This document shows, one piece after another, positions 56,341 through 64,000 of a stretch of DNA of 64,000 bases. The notes beneath the pieces are model-generated. The model saw only the letters and a program-made list of their open reading frames with translations, had not been told where the DNA came from and made no database searches. Source of the stretch: JAAZMA01 sp036720245 (lineage in GTDB: Bacteria; Bacillota; Clostridia; Tissierellales; Tepidimicrobiaceae); NCBI GenBank assembly GCA_036720245.1, contig DAIMNI010000002.1, forward strand, positions 28,568-92,567, written 5' to 3'. Both the position numbers and the translations under genes were made by a program. The first letter of the stretch is position 1. Every line of letters begins with the position of its first letter.

Positions 56341-56364
56341 AATTTATTCCTCCCATTTTATCTA

Positions 56365-57033
56365 TTATTTAAAAATTATTTTGTTTACATCGTCAAAGTA
56401 TTTCCAAGGTATACATTCTATCTTATTTTCTTCACAATAATCTAATAAACTATCCTTAGCAAAGACTATATCTGCAATTTTTGCTACACATTGATCTGTA
56501 GTTCCATCTCCTATAAATATTACAGTACCATGTTTCCTTTTATATTCCTTATAATGCTTTACCTTGCAATTACCACAAGGACCATGACCAAAACAATCAA
56601 TAATATCTTCTTTATCGTGTATTTTTGCCTTCATATTATTCCCGCTAAATTCAAGTGAATTTGAAAATATATCTACATTTTCAATTCCATATTTTTTTAA
56701 AAAAGGTATTATTCCGTTGTCAAAACCACCACTTATTACTGCAAGTGGAATATTATTTTTTTTCACATTATTATAGAACTCTACAAATCCTTTTGTTAAA
56801 TCAAATTCTGTCAATATAAAATTAGTATATTCTTCCTCCGTTAGTTTAAACTCTTTAAATTGTAAATCAAATAAAGTTATATAATCTATTTTCCCATCTC
56901 TATAGGCTTGTCTAACTTTCATAACATTATCATTACCATACATTTTAACCAATTTGAGATTAGTATCAGTAGTAGTAATAGTTCCATCAAAATCTACCAA
57001 TATGGCGAGATCGCCTGAATAATTTTTAAGCAT
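56365..57033 (-). CDS. HAD-family phosphatase, MtnX/SerB-like
   Basis: 222 residues. HAD motif I DFDGTITTTD, motif II SGGFDNGI, motif IV FIGDGTTDQC. A cysteine-bearing stretch CFGHGPCGNCK (about 143-153) sits in the cap/metal-like insert. It resembles MtnX and phosphoserine phosphatases. In this operon it probably removes a phosphate from a sugar or amino-sugar phosphate. Confidence 0.85.
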   Translation of the reverse strand: MLKNYSGDLAILVDFDGTITTTDTNLKLVKMYGNDNVMKVRQAYRDGKIDYITLFDLQFKEFKLTEEEYTNFILTEFDLTKGFVEFYNNVKKNNIPLAVISGGFDNGIIPFLKKYGIENVDIFSNSLEFSGNNMKAKIHDKEDIIDCFGHGPCGNCKVKHYKEYKRKHGTVIFIGDGTTDQCVAKIADIVFAKDSLLDYCEENKIECIPWKYFDDVNKIIFK

Positions 57034-57059
57034 ATTTCCTCCAATAGTATTAATAGTTT

Positions 57060-57803
57060 TTACAATACTCTCTTTAATGTATATTCTAATTTATATATAT
57101 CTGCTCTATATACAGATTTTGTATATTCTATGGTTTGACCTTTTTCACCATAGGTAGTCCTTTCAAATAGTAAACCTAGACTATCATTATCCTTTATTTT
57201 AAATATTTTCTTTTCACAGGATGTCAATATAATAGGTTCCACACTTTGTCTACCATGGGACAGTTTATTGCCATATTTCTTCTCTATTAAATCATATAGA
57301 GAATTGTCCTCAATCTCCTTAAGTGTTAATCCCGGCACTACTTTTTCTGGAATATGAGCTAGTTCAATAGCAAAGGGCACATCTGATACTATTCTAATTC
57401 TTTTTATCATAAATATAAAATCTTCATCTGGATTTAAATCCAATATATTTGCTACTTTTTTACTAGGTCTATCCTTTTTAAATAGCATTACCTTATTGGT
57501 AACCTCTTCTCCTTTAGCTTTCATTTCCTCCGTAAAACTAAGAAGTTGAGAAACACTTCTTCTTTCTTTTGGATAAGCTACAAAGGTGCCTTTACCCTGT
57601 TCCCTATACAATAATCCCTCATGGACTAAATCCTGTATGGCTTTTCTAGCTGTCATCCTACTAACTCCATGGTATTCACATAATTCTATTTCAGTTGGAA
57701 TGGAATCCCCAGGTTCTAGCTCTTCGTCCTCTATCATTTCCCTTAATATCTGTCCTAGCTGATAGTATTTAGGAACAGGGCTTTGATTATCCACTTTTCT
57801 CAT
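57060..57803 (-). CDS. GntR/HutC-family transcriptional regulator
   Basis: 247 residues. Winged helix (about 10-75: IPTEIELCEYHGVSRMTARK, GKGTFVA wing) and a UTRA effector domain (about 90-245; RIRIVSDVPFAIELAHIP, RTTYG). The usual ligand is a phosphorylated sugar, often amino-sugar-6-P. It likely represses the operon it lies in; the palindrome at 63740 is a candidate operator. ATG at 57803 is preferred over the TTG at 57815. Confidence 0.9.
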   Translation of the reverse strand: MRKVDNQSPVPKYYQLGQILREMIEDEELEPGDSIPTEIELCEYHGVSRMTARKAIQDLVHEGLLYREQGKGTFVAYPKERRSVSQLLSFTEEMKAKGEEVTNKVMLFKKDRPSKKVANILDLNPDEDFIFMIKRIRIVSDVPFAIELAHIPEKVVPGLTLKEIEDNSLYDLIEKKYGNKLSHGRQSVEPIILTSCEKKIFKIKDNDSLGLLFERTTYGEKGQTIEYTKSVYRADIYKLEYTLKRVL

Positions 57804-57854
57804 TCTATTCACCAACCCTGCACTACTATATTTTTAGTCGAAACAGAGGTTATA

Positions 57855-58973
57855 TTATTCTTCATTTTTACTACTAGATTCATAAGAAAGATCAATTATT
57901 TTTTGAGATTTTAAACTTTCTTTAAAAGTAGGGGTTTCCTTATGAATTATCTTACCCTCTATGGTATTATAAAGCATATTAGAAAGAGATGCAGCATGCA
58001 TATCAATCATTGGTCCCATGGACATTTTAGCAGTAGGATAGATGGAATTTAAATATTTTACATATTTATTTTCATTGATTTCTTTATATACATCCTTTTC
58101 ATTTTCACCTGTAAAACTACTAAATACTGGATTATAAGGATCCTTGTCGGAAATAGATAAATAGCCGCCTTTCCCATATATATCTATATGAAAATTACTA
58201 TTTGGATTATAATTAACTTTTGAAACCTCAATAGTACCTATGCTTTCATTTTCTAATTGTAAGATTATTAGTCCCCAATCATCTACATCTACTTTAGATA
58301 AAGTTTTAGAATTTCCATCGGGTCTTTCTTTAATTATTGTATTAGTTCTAGCATTTACAGTTTTTATTTTATTATCTCCTAGTATAAACATTAAAGTGTC
58401 CACAATATGAACTCCTAAATCTACTATGGCCCCACCGCCAGATTGTTCTTTTCTAAGTCTCCAATTCATTTCCCTTTCTGGGTTTAGATAGCTACTATGG
58501 AGTAACTCCCCTCTAAAACTAATAATCTCACCTAATGATCCAGATTCTACTATTGCCTTTGCTTTAGCAATAGCAGGCATAAATCTGTATACTAAAGCTG
58601 CCTGAGTTATTAAACCTTTATCCTCTGCTAAATTTGCCATATCTAAGGCTTCTCTATAATTTAATGCTATAGGCTTTTCACAATAAATATTGACTCCTTT
58701 ATTCATAAATTTTTTCCCTTGTTCATAATGAAGAAAATTAGGAGTACATATATCTACTATATCTAAATTGCTTTCCCTAGGTATTTCATCTACATCGGAA
58801 TATAAATTTCCCCAACCTAAATCCTTAGTATTTTCTAGCTTCCTGCTAACTACTAGGGACATATTATATTTATCTTTAAAAAATGGTGTTAATATAGGTA
58901 GGCTTTTATAGGCAATAGTGTGCACTTGCCCAATATAGCCATATCCTATTAATCCAATATTTAAATTGTCCAT
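57855..58973 (-). CDS. Gfo/Idh/MocA-family oxidoreductase
   Basis: 372 residues. NAD(P)-binding GLIGYGYIGQVH at the N-terminus, EKPIALNYREA (about 93-103), and GGGAIVDLGVHIVDTLMFILG in the C-terminal sheet domain. Oxidises or reduces a sugar or inositol. ATG at 58973 with GGAGG 8 bases upstream; a TTG at 58988 lies in the site. Confidence 0.9.
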   Translation of the reverse strand: MDNLNIGLIGYGYIGQVHTIAYKSLPILTPFFKDKYNMSLVVSRKLENTKDLGWGNLYSDVDEIPRESNLDIVDICTPNFLHYEQGKKFMNKGVNIYCEKPIALNYREALDMANLAEDKGLITQAALVYRFMPAIAKAKAIVESGSLGEIISFRGELLHSSYLNPEREMNWRLRKEQSGGGAIVDLGVHIVDTLMFILGDNKIKTVNARTNTIIKERPDGNSKTLSKVDVDDWGLIILQLENESIGTIEVSKVNYNPNSNFHIDIYGKGGYLSISDKDPYNPVFSSFTGENEKDVYKEINENKYVKYLNSIYPTAKMSMGPMIDMHAASLSNMLYNTIEGKIIHKETPTFKESLKSQKIIDLSYESSSKNEE

Positions 58974-58991
58974 GCCATCTTCCTCCAAAAA

Positions 58992-59699
58992 CTATATTCT
59001 ACGCAATCTATAAGCATATTCATCTACTAGTTTTTTATTAAATTCTGGCCCACCATCTACATTTGCGCTCATATAAACTGGAGGAACATATCCCTTGTCT
59101 AGCATTATTTGAATAGCCTCAAGAATTGTAGCATTTAAAAGCATAGCAGCTGTAATTGAAGAAGTACCACATACCTTAGTGTCTAGTCCTTCTAATTCAA
59201 TTATTGCATCTCCCTCTACTCCCCTATTATCTAATACTACATCTGCAAATTCATATAGCTTTTTACCTGAAGAATGTCTAGATGTCATAGTTTTAGAAAT
59301 ATCTAATGAAGTTACTACGATTATTTTGTTTCCTCTTTCCTTAGCCCATTCCGCGATTTCAATTGACATTGGGTTTCTACCTGAATTGGAAATAAGCACA
59401 AAACAGTCATTTTCTCTAATATCTACTTCTTCCATAAATTTAGTGCCTACGCCTTCTATAGTCTCATACTTTCCACCTGCTGGTTCTTTCAATGCTTTTG
59501 CTGGTATTAATCCTCCAGCTCTGCCTGCTATCTCAATGGCTCCAGCATAGGAATGCCCACTACCAAAAGCCTGTATAATTCCACCATTCATTATGGATTC
59601 TGCTATTATCTCTGCTGCCTTCTTTATGTTTTCACCTTGTGTGTCCCTTACATCTTTAGTTACTTCTTCAATTTTGTCAAAAAATAGTTCATAACTCAT
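58992..59699 (-). CDS. SIS-domain sugar-phosphate protein 2
   Basis: 235 residues, SIS core with [12 protein letters not shown] and [13 protein letters not shown], plus [15 protein letters not shown] at the end. Parallel to the protein at 55618 along the whole length, but not very similar, so they probably do different steps or form a heteromer. ATG at 59699 preferred. Confidence 0.85.
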   Translation of the reverse strand: MSYELFFDKIEEVTKDVRDTQGENIKKAAEIIAESIMNGGIIQAFGSGHSYAGAIEIAGRAGGLIPAKALKEPAGGKYETIEGVGTKFMEEVDIRENDCFVLISNSGRNPMSIEIAEWAKERGNKIIVVTSLDISKTMTSRHSSGKKLYEFADVVLDNRGVEGDAIIELEGLDTKVCGTSSITAAMLLNATILEAIQIMLDKGYVPPVYMSANVDGGPEFNKKLVDEYAYRLRRI

Positions 59700-59730
59700 A
59701 TTATATTCTCCCTCCATTTTTAGTTTAATT

Positions 59731-60219
59731 TTAGTCTAAAACTTTATTTAAATAATTCATAAAATCTGATTCTGGATCATCTGGAACCATCCTTGCAGTT
59801 AATTTAACACCCATTTCATGTAATTTCTTAAAAGCTTCTATTTCATCTTTTACTACCTTTATATTACTTTTAATTTGAATTGCCCCTTCTTTATGAGCTA
59901 AGTTTCCAACATTAATAGTATCTATTTTTACTCCAAGATTAATTAAATCCACTGCATCTTTAGGCTCTTCAAATATTAAAAGTACTCTTTGATCCTCGTA
60001 TTTCCCTTCATTAATATTATTAGCTGCCTTTTCTAGAGAAATAAGAGAAGTCCTAATTCCTGGTGGCGCAGCCATTCTTAACATACTTTTTCTTAAATCA
60101 TCATTGGCAATCTTATCATTAGCTATCATTATCCTACTTATTTTTAATGCATTACACCAGTAAGCAGCAACCTGCCCATGTATAAGCCTATCATCAATCC
60201 TAACATGTACAATGCCCAT
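59731..60219 (-). CDS. PTS mannose-family EIIB component
   Basis: 162 residues. [12 protein letters not shown] with the phosphorylated His14; family length and fold. Receives phosphate from EIIA (62395) and gives it to the sugar at IIC/IID. Separated from the IID gene by a hairpin. Confidence 0.93.
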   Translation of the reverse strand: MGIVHVRIDDRLIHGQVAAYWCNALKISRIMIANDKIANDDLRKSMLRMAAPPGIRTSLISLEKAANNINEGKYEDQRVLLIFEEPKDAVDLINLGVKIDTINVGNLAHKEGAIQIKSNIKVVKDEIEAFKKLHEMGVKLTARMVPDDPESDFMNYLNKVLD

Positions 60220-60244
60220 ATTTTTGCCTCCTTTATCTTATTAT

Positions 60245-60289
60245 AAAACGGGTTATAAAACGGGGTACTGCCCTATACAATACCCCGTT
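60245..60289 (-). terminator. Hairpin between IID and IIB genes
   Basis: AACGGGGTA (60259-60267) with TACCCCGTT (60281-60289), 13-base loop; on the minus strand followed by TTATAACCCGTTTTAT, a weak T-run. It sits 11 bases after the IID stop and could act as a partial terminator that lowers the downstream catabolic genes relative to IIC/IID. Confidence 0.5.
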
Positions 60290-60299
60290 ATACTCCAAT

Positions 60300-61109
60300 T
60301 TATCCTAGTATTCCAAAGGCACCTAGAATAATAGATAAACCCAATAATATCCAAATAGCTTTGGTAGATGTCATTTTCTTTCTTCCCAATAGCCAATATA
60401 CAAAATAAACCAATAAAGCTGGTACTAAAGCTGGCATTATTTGATCTAATATTGTTTGAACTTCCATAGTTACGTCCCCTGTTTGGAATACTGCGGGAAC
60501 TGTTGGTGTAACAACTGTTGGAATTAAAGCACCTATTACTGTTAAACCTAAAATGCTGGCTGCTTCTGTAATACTTTGTAATTTATTACCCATTACAGTA
60601 ACTAATTTAGCACCTTGAGTATAACCTAATTTAGTAAATTCCCATCTAATAAACCATCTGGCTACTGACCATACTAACCAAATCCAAATACCTGCTGAAC
60701 TACCATTTAAAGCCATATAAGCTGCTATGGAGCCAAATACTGTTGTAGCAATAACACCAAATATAGTATCACCAATACCTGCTAAAGGTCCCATTAAACC
60801 AGTTTTTATGGCTACTACTGCTTCTTCTGCTTCTAGTCCTTGTGCTTCTTCTATTGCCACATTAGCGCCGAGTATTAAATGAGTCATATCAGGTTCAGTA
60901 TTGAAGAATTGTAAATGCAATTTTGTTGCCTTTTTTAAGTCTTCTTCGTCTTTATAAAGTTTTCTAAGAACTGGCATCATAGAGTAGCAATAACATAAGC
61001 CTTGCATTCTTTCATAGTTCCAGCCTGTTTGCCCTGCTAATAACCATCTTCTATAGACTCTTTTTAAATCTTTTTGAGTTATTTTTTCAGTAGCATCACT
61101 CATCTTCAT
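60300..61109 (-). CDS. PTS mannose-family EIID component
   Basis: About 269 residues. ITQKDLKRVYRRWLLAGQTGWN near the start and LGANVAIEEAQG, MGPLAGIGDTIFG in the middle are EIID hallmarks, with membrane helices in the C-terminal half. Overlaps IIC by a few codons. The ATG at 61109 has GGAGG 5-9 bases upstream; the GTG at 61115 is in the site. Confidence 0.93.
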   Translation of the reverse strand: MKMSDATEKITQKDLKRVYRRWLLAGQTGWNYERMQGLCYCYSMMPVLRKLYKDEEDLKKATKLHLQFFNTEPDMTHLILGANVAIEEAQGLEAEEAVVAIKTGLMGPLAGIGDTIFGVIATTVFGSIAAYMALNGSSAGIWIWLVWSVARWFIRWEFTKLGYTQGAKLVTVMGNKLQSITEAASILGLTVIGALIPTVVTPTVPAVFQTGDVTMEVQTILDQIMPALVPALLVYFVYWLLGRKKMTSTKAIWILLGLSIILGAFGILG

Positions 61110-61866
61110 CAGCACCTCCTTCAGTTACTAAAGATTGTTCTTGTCTCTTTTGGTAAACAACTAAACCTAAAGCCAATCCTATTATAGCAACCCCTATCAT
61201 AGTAAGATTTAGGAAAGCTGCTAAAACAAAACCTACTAATAGATAAGGTATATATCTTTTTGCTGGTAGATACCTTAATAGTATAGCAATACCTAATGCT
61301 GGTAAGACTTTACCTGCTACAGAAAGTCCAGACATTAACCAAGCAGGGAATACCTTTACTAAACTATCTACAATTTCTGCACCAAATATTAATGCAAGCA
61401 TTACTGGAATAGCACGGGATAATCCCCAAGGTACTATGCCCCATAAGTTCATTTGTTCTACTTTTTTGAAATTACCTTCATCTGCATATTTGTCAGCTTT
61501 GTGTTGGAAATATGTGTTAGCAAATCTTGCTAGTACGTCTAATTGTACTAAAAATAGTCCTATAGGTACTGCAATACCTATAGCAAATTCAACACCCTTG
61601 CCAGAAAGAACACCAAATACTGTTCCTATAATAGCCCCAGACATATAATCTGGTATTGAAGCTCCACCATAGGTACCTACTCCTAGTATCATTAATTGTA
61701 GTGTGGCACCTACTGCCAAACCAAGTGTTACGTCGCCCATTACAAGGCCTGTAAAGAAGCCTGCTTGTATAGGTCTACTTAGCCCAAGGTCAAGCTCTAA
61801 TGCATCATATATTGCAAAGAATGCATAGATAGTTAAAATTATAATTTGACCAGCAGTAATCTCCAT
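61096..61866 (-). CDS. PTS mannose-family EIIC component
   Basis: 256 residues, seven to eight membrane helices. GLSRPIQAGFFTGLVMGDV and GVGTYGGASIPDYMSG are family markers. With EIID it forms the sugar channel. The solute is unspecific by sequence; neighbours point to an amino sugar. Confidence 0.93.
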   Translation of the reverse strand: MEITAGQIIILTIYAFFAIYDALELDLGLSRPIQAGFFTGLVMGDVTLGLAVGATLQLMILGVGTYGGASIPDYMSGAIIGTVFGVLSGKGVEFAIGIAVPIGLFLVQLDVLARFANTYFQHKADKYADEGNFKKVEQMNLWGIVPWGLSRAIPVMLALIFGAEIVDSLVKVFPAWLMSGLSVAGKVLPALGIAILLRYLPAKRYIPYLLVGFVLAAFLNLTMIGVAIIGLALGLVVYQKRQEQSLVTEGGADEDE

Positions 61867-61969
61867 TTTGCTTCCTCCTTTATAATATAATAGTAATTAT
61901 AATTTCCTTTCACTATCCTCCTTTCCTATTCATTAAATGCATTTATTTTAAGTAAAAAGCATTTCCTAT

Positions 61970-62395
61970 TTATTCATCTTCCTCATGGCTTGAGCCTCTT
62001 GCTACAATCTCATTTACATCCATAATCCCATTTTTCCCAATGCTTATTAGATTATCCTTCATATCTTTTAGATCCATAGCTCTCCCACCTAGTGCCTCTA
62101 ATAAAATTGGAAGATTTAGTCCTGAAATAATTTGAATATTGTCGTATCTATTTAGTAATTTCATAATAGCAGTATTAGAAGGAGTTCCCCCAAATAAATC
62201 TGCAAATACTAGTAAACCATCTTCTGTATATATTTCATCTGCAAGTTTTACCATCTTTTCTCCAAAATCTTCAATACCTTCCCCTGGTTGAATGCCTATA
62301 GCCCTTACATCCTCTATTTTCCCCATTATCATTTCTGCTGTATCATAAAATCCCTTGGCTATACTTCCATGGGAAACTATTAATATATTGTACAT
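61970..62395 (-). CDS. PTS mannose-family EIIA component
   Basis: 141 residues. IVSHGSIAKG with phosphorylated His9 and FADLFGGTPSNTA (about 64-76). Phosphate from HPr goes to EIIA, then EIIB. First PTS gene of the operon. Confidence 0.93.
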   Translation of the reverse strand: MYNILIVSHGSIAKGFYDTAEMIMGKIEDVRAIGIQPGEGIEDFGEKMVKLADEIYTEDGLLVFADLFGGTPSNTAIMKLLNRYDNIQIISGLNLPILLEALGGRAMDLKDMKDNLISIGKNGIMDVNEIVARGSSHEEDE

Positions 62396-62422
62396 ATTGA
62401 TTTCCTCCTATTAATTCTATTA

Positions 62423-63712
62423 TTATAACTTTTCCATTAAATCTATTACTCTTTTTGTTAAAATTTCGCCTGTATTAATATCAAATGGTGATGACCATGC
62501 CTCATAGTCCCCATCCCTATAGGATTCAGGGGTATATACATAGCCTAGCATCCCATTGGTGTATCCCACAATTATAGTATTTGGAAATTTAGATTTTTCC
62601 TTTATTAAGAAACCATAGTCATTAAATAATTCTACAGGAACTCCTACAAATACTAGACTTCCAAGTCTTGCCAATTGAATAGCTGCTCTTAGATTTAAGT
62701 TTTCCAACACTTCCTGTAATTTTAAAGTCATGCTCGCCCCTTGATATTTAGTTATTATGCCTCTTAGTTCTTCTGGAGGTAATTTTGAATCCTTTTTAGC
62801 TTCATTTAATTTTTGGCTCATAGTCTCATAATAAGCTTTGGCCTCTTCTTTATTTGGCAACCGTTTTCTAGGAAACTCAAAATATTCCTTAATTCCATTA
62901 ATACTTGAGTCCTCTATTGTCTTTCTATTATCATAAGATACAAGCATACTCCCAAATAATAGTTTCCCCATTCTTTCCACTTCATTAAAGTCCTGACATC
63001 TTCTAGTAAATCTAGTGCTTTGATTGCCACAGGCACCATTCATGAACATGCAGATGGAATCTTCACCAAATTTTTCTTCTACAAGTCTTTGTAGAACTCC
63101 AGGATAATCACTAGATATATATATATTTTCTGCTCCAAGTACTGTAGGATGGCAAGCATAATTCACTATAGTACATATAGGCAATTTGTCCTCCCCAATT
63201 AAAAATATGCTACTAACTAGATCATCTACTGGTGCATCCTTTTCTATTCTATTGGAGGCTACACCCTTACATCTGGACCGCCCGAATTCTAAGGATACTT
63301 TTTTTAATTCTTTAGTAGATTTTAATCCATTTTCTACTATGGTTTGAATTATGTTTTCCTTTGCCTGTTTATTTAATTCATATTGAAAAAATCTTTTATC
63401 AAATTCCCAATCAAATATATCTGGTGCTGCATGAGTATGGGTAGCAGATATGAATATGTTTTCCTCTGGAATATTAAAATTTCCTTTAATTCCAAAAATA
63501 ATCTTATTTGCTATATCTTCATCTAATCCAATTAGATCATTAGTTATAAACATGATAGTTTTTTCACCATTGGAAATGGTAACTGCCTTTGTGTGTATAG
63601 GGTCATGTGTTCCAATATTTGGCTTGTCCCTATCTCCATATCCTGATAAATATACTCCACTTGGTATATTAAAGGTGGCGACTGAGGTGTTTGCCATAAA
63701 GTTAAAATCCAT
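62423..63712 (-). CDS. Cytosolic neutral-ceramidase-fold hydrolase
   Basis: 429 residues, PF04734-like. ATHTHAAPD with His92/His94 and NYACHPTVLG with His188 are the zinc ligands; NGACGNQSTRF and SSDYPG are further family motifs. Family members cut N-acyl amide bonds in ceramide. This one lacks a signal peptide and is first in a PTS operon, so it is more likely an intracellular deacylase of an imported sugar (inference). Start ATG at 63712 with AGAAGGTG; a GTG nine bases before is rejected. Confidence 0.8.
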   Translation of the reverse strand: MDFNFMANTSVATFNIPSGVYLSGYGDRDKPNIGTHDPIHTKAVTISNGEKTIMFITNDLIGLDEDIANKIIFGIKGNFNIPEENIFISATHTHAAPDIFDWEFDKRFFQYELNKQAKENIIQTIVENGLKSTKELKKVSLEFGRSRCKGVASNRIEKDAPVDDLVSSIFLIGEDKLPICTIVNYACHPTVLGAENIYISSDYPGVLQRLVEEKFGEDSICMFMNGACGNQSTRFTRRCQDFNEVERMGKLLFGSMLVSYDNRKTIEDSSINGIKEYFEFPRKRLPNKEEAKAYYETMSQKLNEAKKDSKLPPEELRGIITKYQGASMTLKLQEVLENLNLRAAIQLARLGSLVFVGVPVELFNDYGFLIKEKSKFPNTIIVGYTNGMLGYVYTPESYRDGDYEAWSSPFDINTGEILTKRVIDLMEKL

Positions 63713-63739
63713 ATTCTTCACCTTCTAAGTAGTATTAAA

Positions 63740-63758
63740 AACATAATGGTATTATGTT
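63740..63758 (-). promoter_or_regulatory. Palindromic operator in the sugar-operon leader
   Basis: AACATAAT-GGT-ATTATGTT, perfect 8-bp arms. It lies about 20-40 bases downstream of the predicted start site, where a repressor would block elongation. The GntR/HutC regulator at 57060 is the likely binder. Confidence 0.45.
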
Positions 63759-63786
63759 ATATTGTATATACATTTCCTTTAAATCT

Positions 63787-63815
63787 AATATAACACATAA
63801 ATTTTATAAAATCAA
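63787..63815 (-). promoter_or_regulatory. Promoter of the PTS sugar operon
   Basis: TTGATT (63810-63815), 17-base spacer, TATATT (63787-63792) with TGTG before it. No sigma-54 motif was found here, unlike many mannose-family PTS operons controlled by LevR. Confidence 0.55.
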
Positions 63816-63823
63816 TATAAATT

Positions 63824-63864
63824 TTTAAAAAAATAGGGAACTGGCCGAAAAAAGCCATCTCCCT
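63824..63864 (-). terminator. Terminator of pyrG
   Basis: AGGGAACTGGC (63835-63845) with GCCATCTCCCT (63854-63864), two internal mismatches; on the minus strand followed by ATTTTTTT. Twenty bases after the pyrG stop. Confidence 0.75.
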
Positions 63865-63883
63865 TTAACATAAAAAATATCCT

Positions 63884-64000
63884 TTATTTTTCTTTACAAG
63901 CTTTAATAAAATCTTTAAATAATGGATGGGCTTTTGTTGGTCTAGATTTGAATTCTGGGTGGAATTGACAGCCTATAAACCAAGGATGCCCTTCTAATTC
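63884..64000 (-). CDS. pyrG: CTP synthase, C-terminal fragment
   Basis: The last 38 residues of a gene from beyond the right edge: [17 protein letters not shown], with the glutaminase catalytic His and Glu in FHPEF, then [15 protein letters not shown]. This is the end of the glutamine amidotransferase domain of CTP synthase. It makes CTP from UTP. It opens the conserved pyrG-fba-glpX-rho order. Confidence 0.95.
   Translation of the reverse strand, partial: ELEGHPWFIGCQFHPEFKSRPTKAHPLFKDFIKACKEK

Overview
The window looks like a chromosome segment from an AT-rich anaerobic Firmicute, most likely a Clostridia/Tissierellia-type amino-acid fermenter. The evidence is low-GC codon use, strong GGAGG ribosome sites, a sodium-type ATP synthase c subunit, lysine-fermentation genes (kce, kal), acetoacetate CoA-transferase with thiolase, and two sigma-54 activators. 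The species is inferred only to this level. Nearly every gene is on the minus strand. I saw no rRNA, tRNA, CRISPR array, prophage or transposase gene.

The backbone is the old Firmicute housekeeping order, read on the minus strand from right to left: pyrG (63884 to the edge), a zinc-ribbon protein, fba, fsa-type transaldolase, glpX, rho, rpmE, a DUF1385 protein, prmC, two chromate-transporter halves, prfA, a SpoU methyltransferase, tsaC, ywlE, rpiB, upp, tagO, mnaA, then the atp operon (atpZ-I-B-E-F-H) running off the left edge. A plus-strand ZIP transporter lies at 37001. Two accessory blocks split this order: about 29 kb between mnaA and atpZ (2.5-31.7 kb), and about 15 kb between pyrG and the fba region (48.2-63.8 kb).

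The left accessory block has four parts. (1) A 14-kb cluster, yhfZ - serine hydrolase - oppABCDF - PRD protein (yhfY-like) - yhfU - yhfT - php - yhfS - yhfX - yhfW, is the little-understood E. coli yhf gene set with a complete oligopeptide importer and a cytosolic beta-lactamase-fold hydrolase inside it. Two matching dyads, one at the yhfZ start region and one before the hydrolase, are candidate YhfZ operators. (2) A CDF metal exporter. (3) A UroD-like methyltransferase (broken by a 10-N gap), TctABC and a cysteine-desulfidase-like protein, behind a sigma-54 promoter and beside an activator with a cysteine-rich sensor domain. (4) AraC, atoDA and thiolase, with a near-perfect sigma-54 promoter, an upstream dyad and a second activator.

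The right block has kal-kce (lysine fermentation), a MacB-like ABC system with a large membrane-anchored Ig-repeat protein (plus strand), and an 11-gene sugar operon: cytosolic ceramidase-fold hydrolase, mannose-family PTS IIA-IIC-IID-IIB, two SIS proteins, Gfo/Idh dehydrogenase, GntR regulator, HAD phosphatase and nagA. It looks like a PTS pathway for an unknown acylated amino sugar.

Composite repeats lie at the 3' ends of at least seven minus-strand genes. They are built of AATTGTC heptads in inverted arrays, a TGTCATCCTGAAC...AAGGATCT hairpin and GTCCCC-type elements. In nagA and mnaA they supply the stop codon, and in nagA the last residues too.
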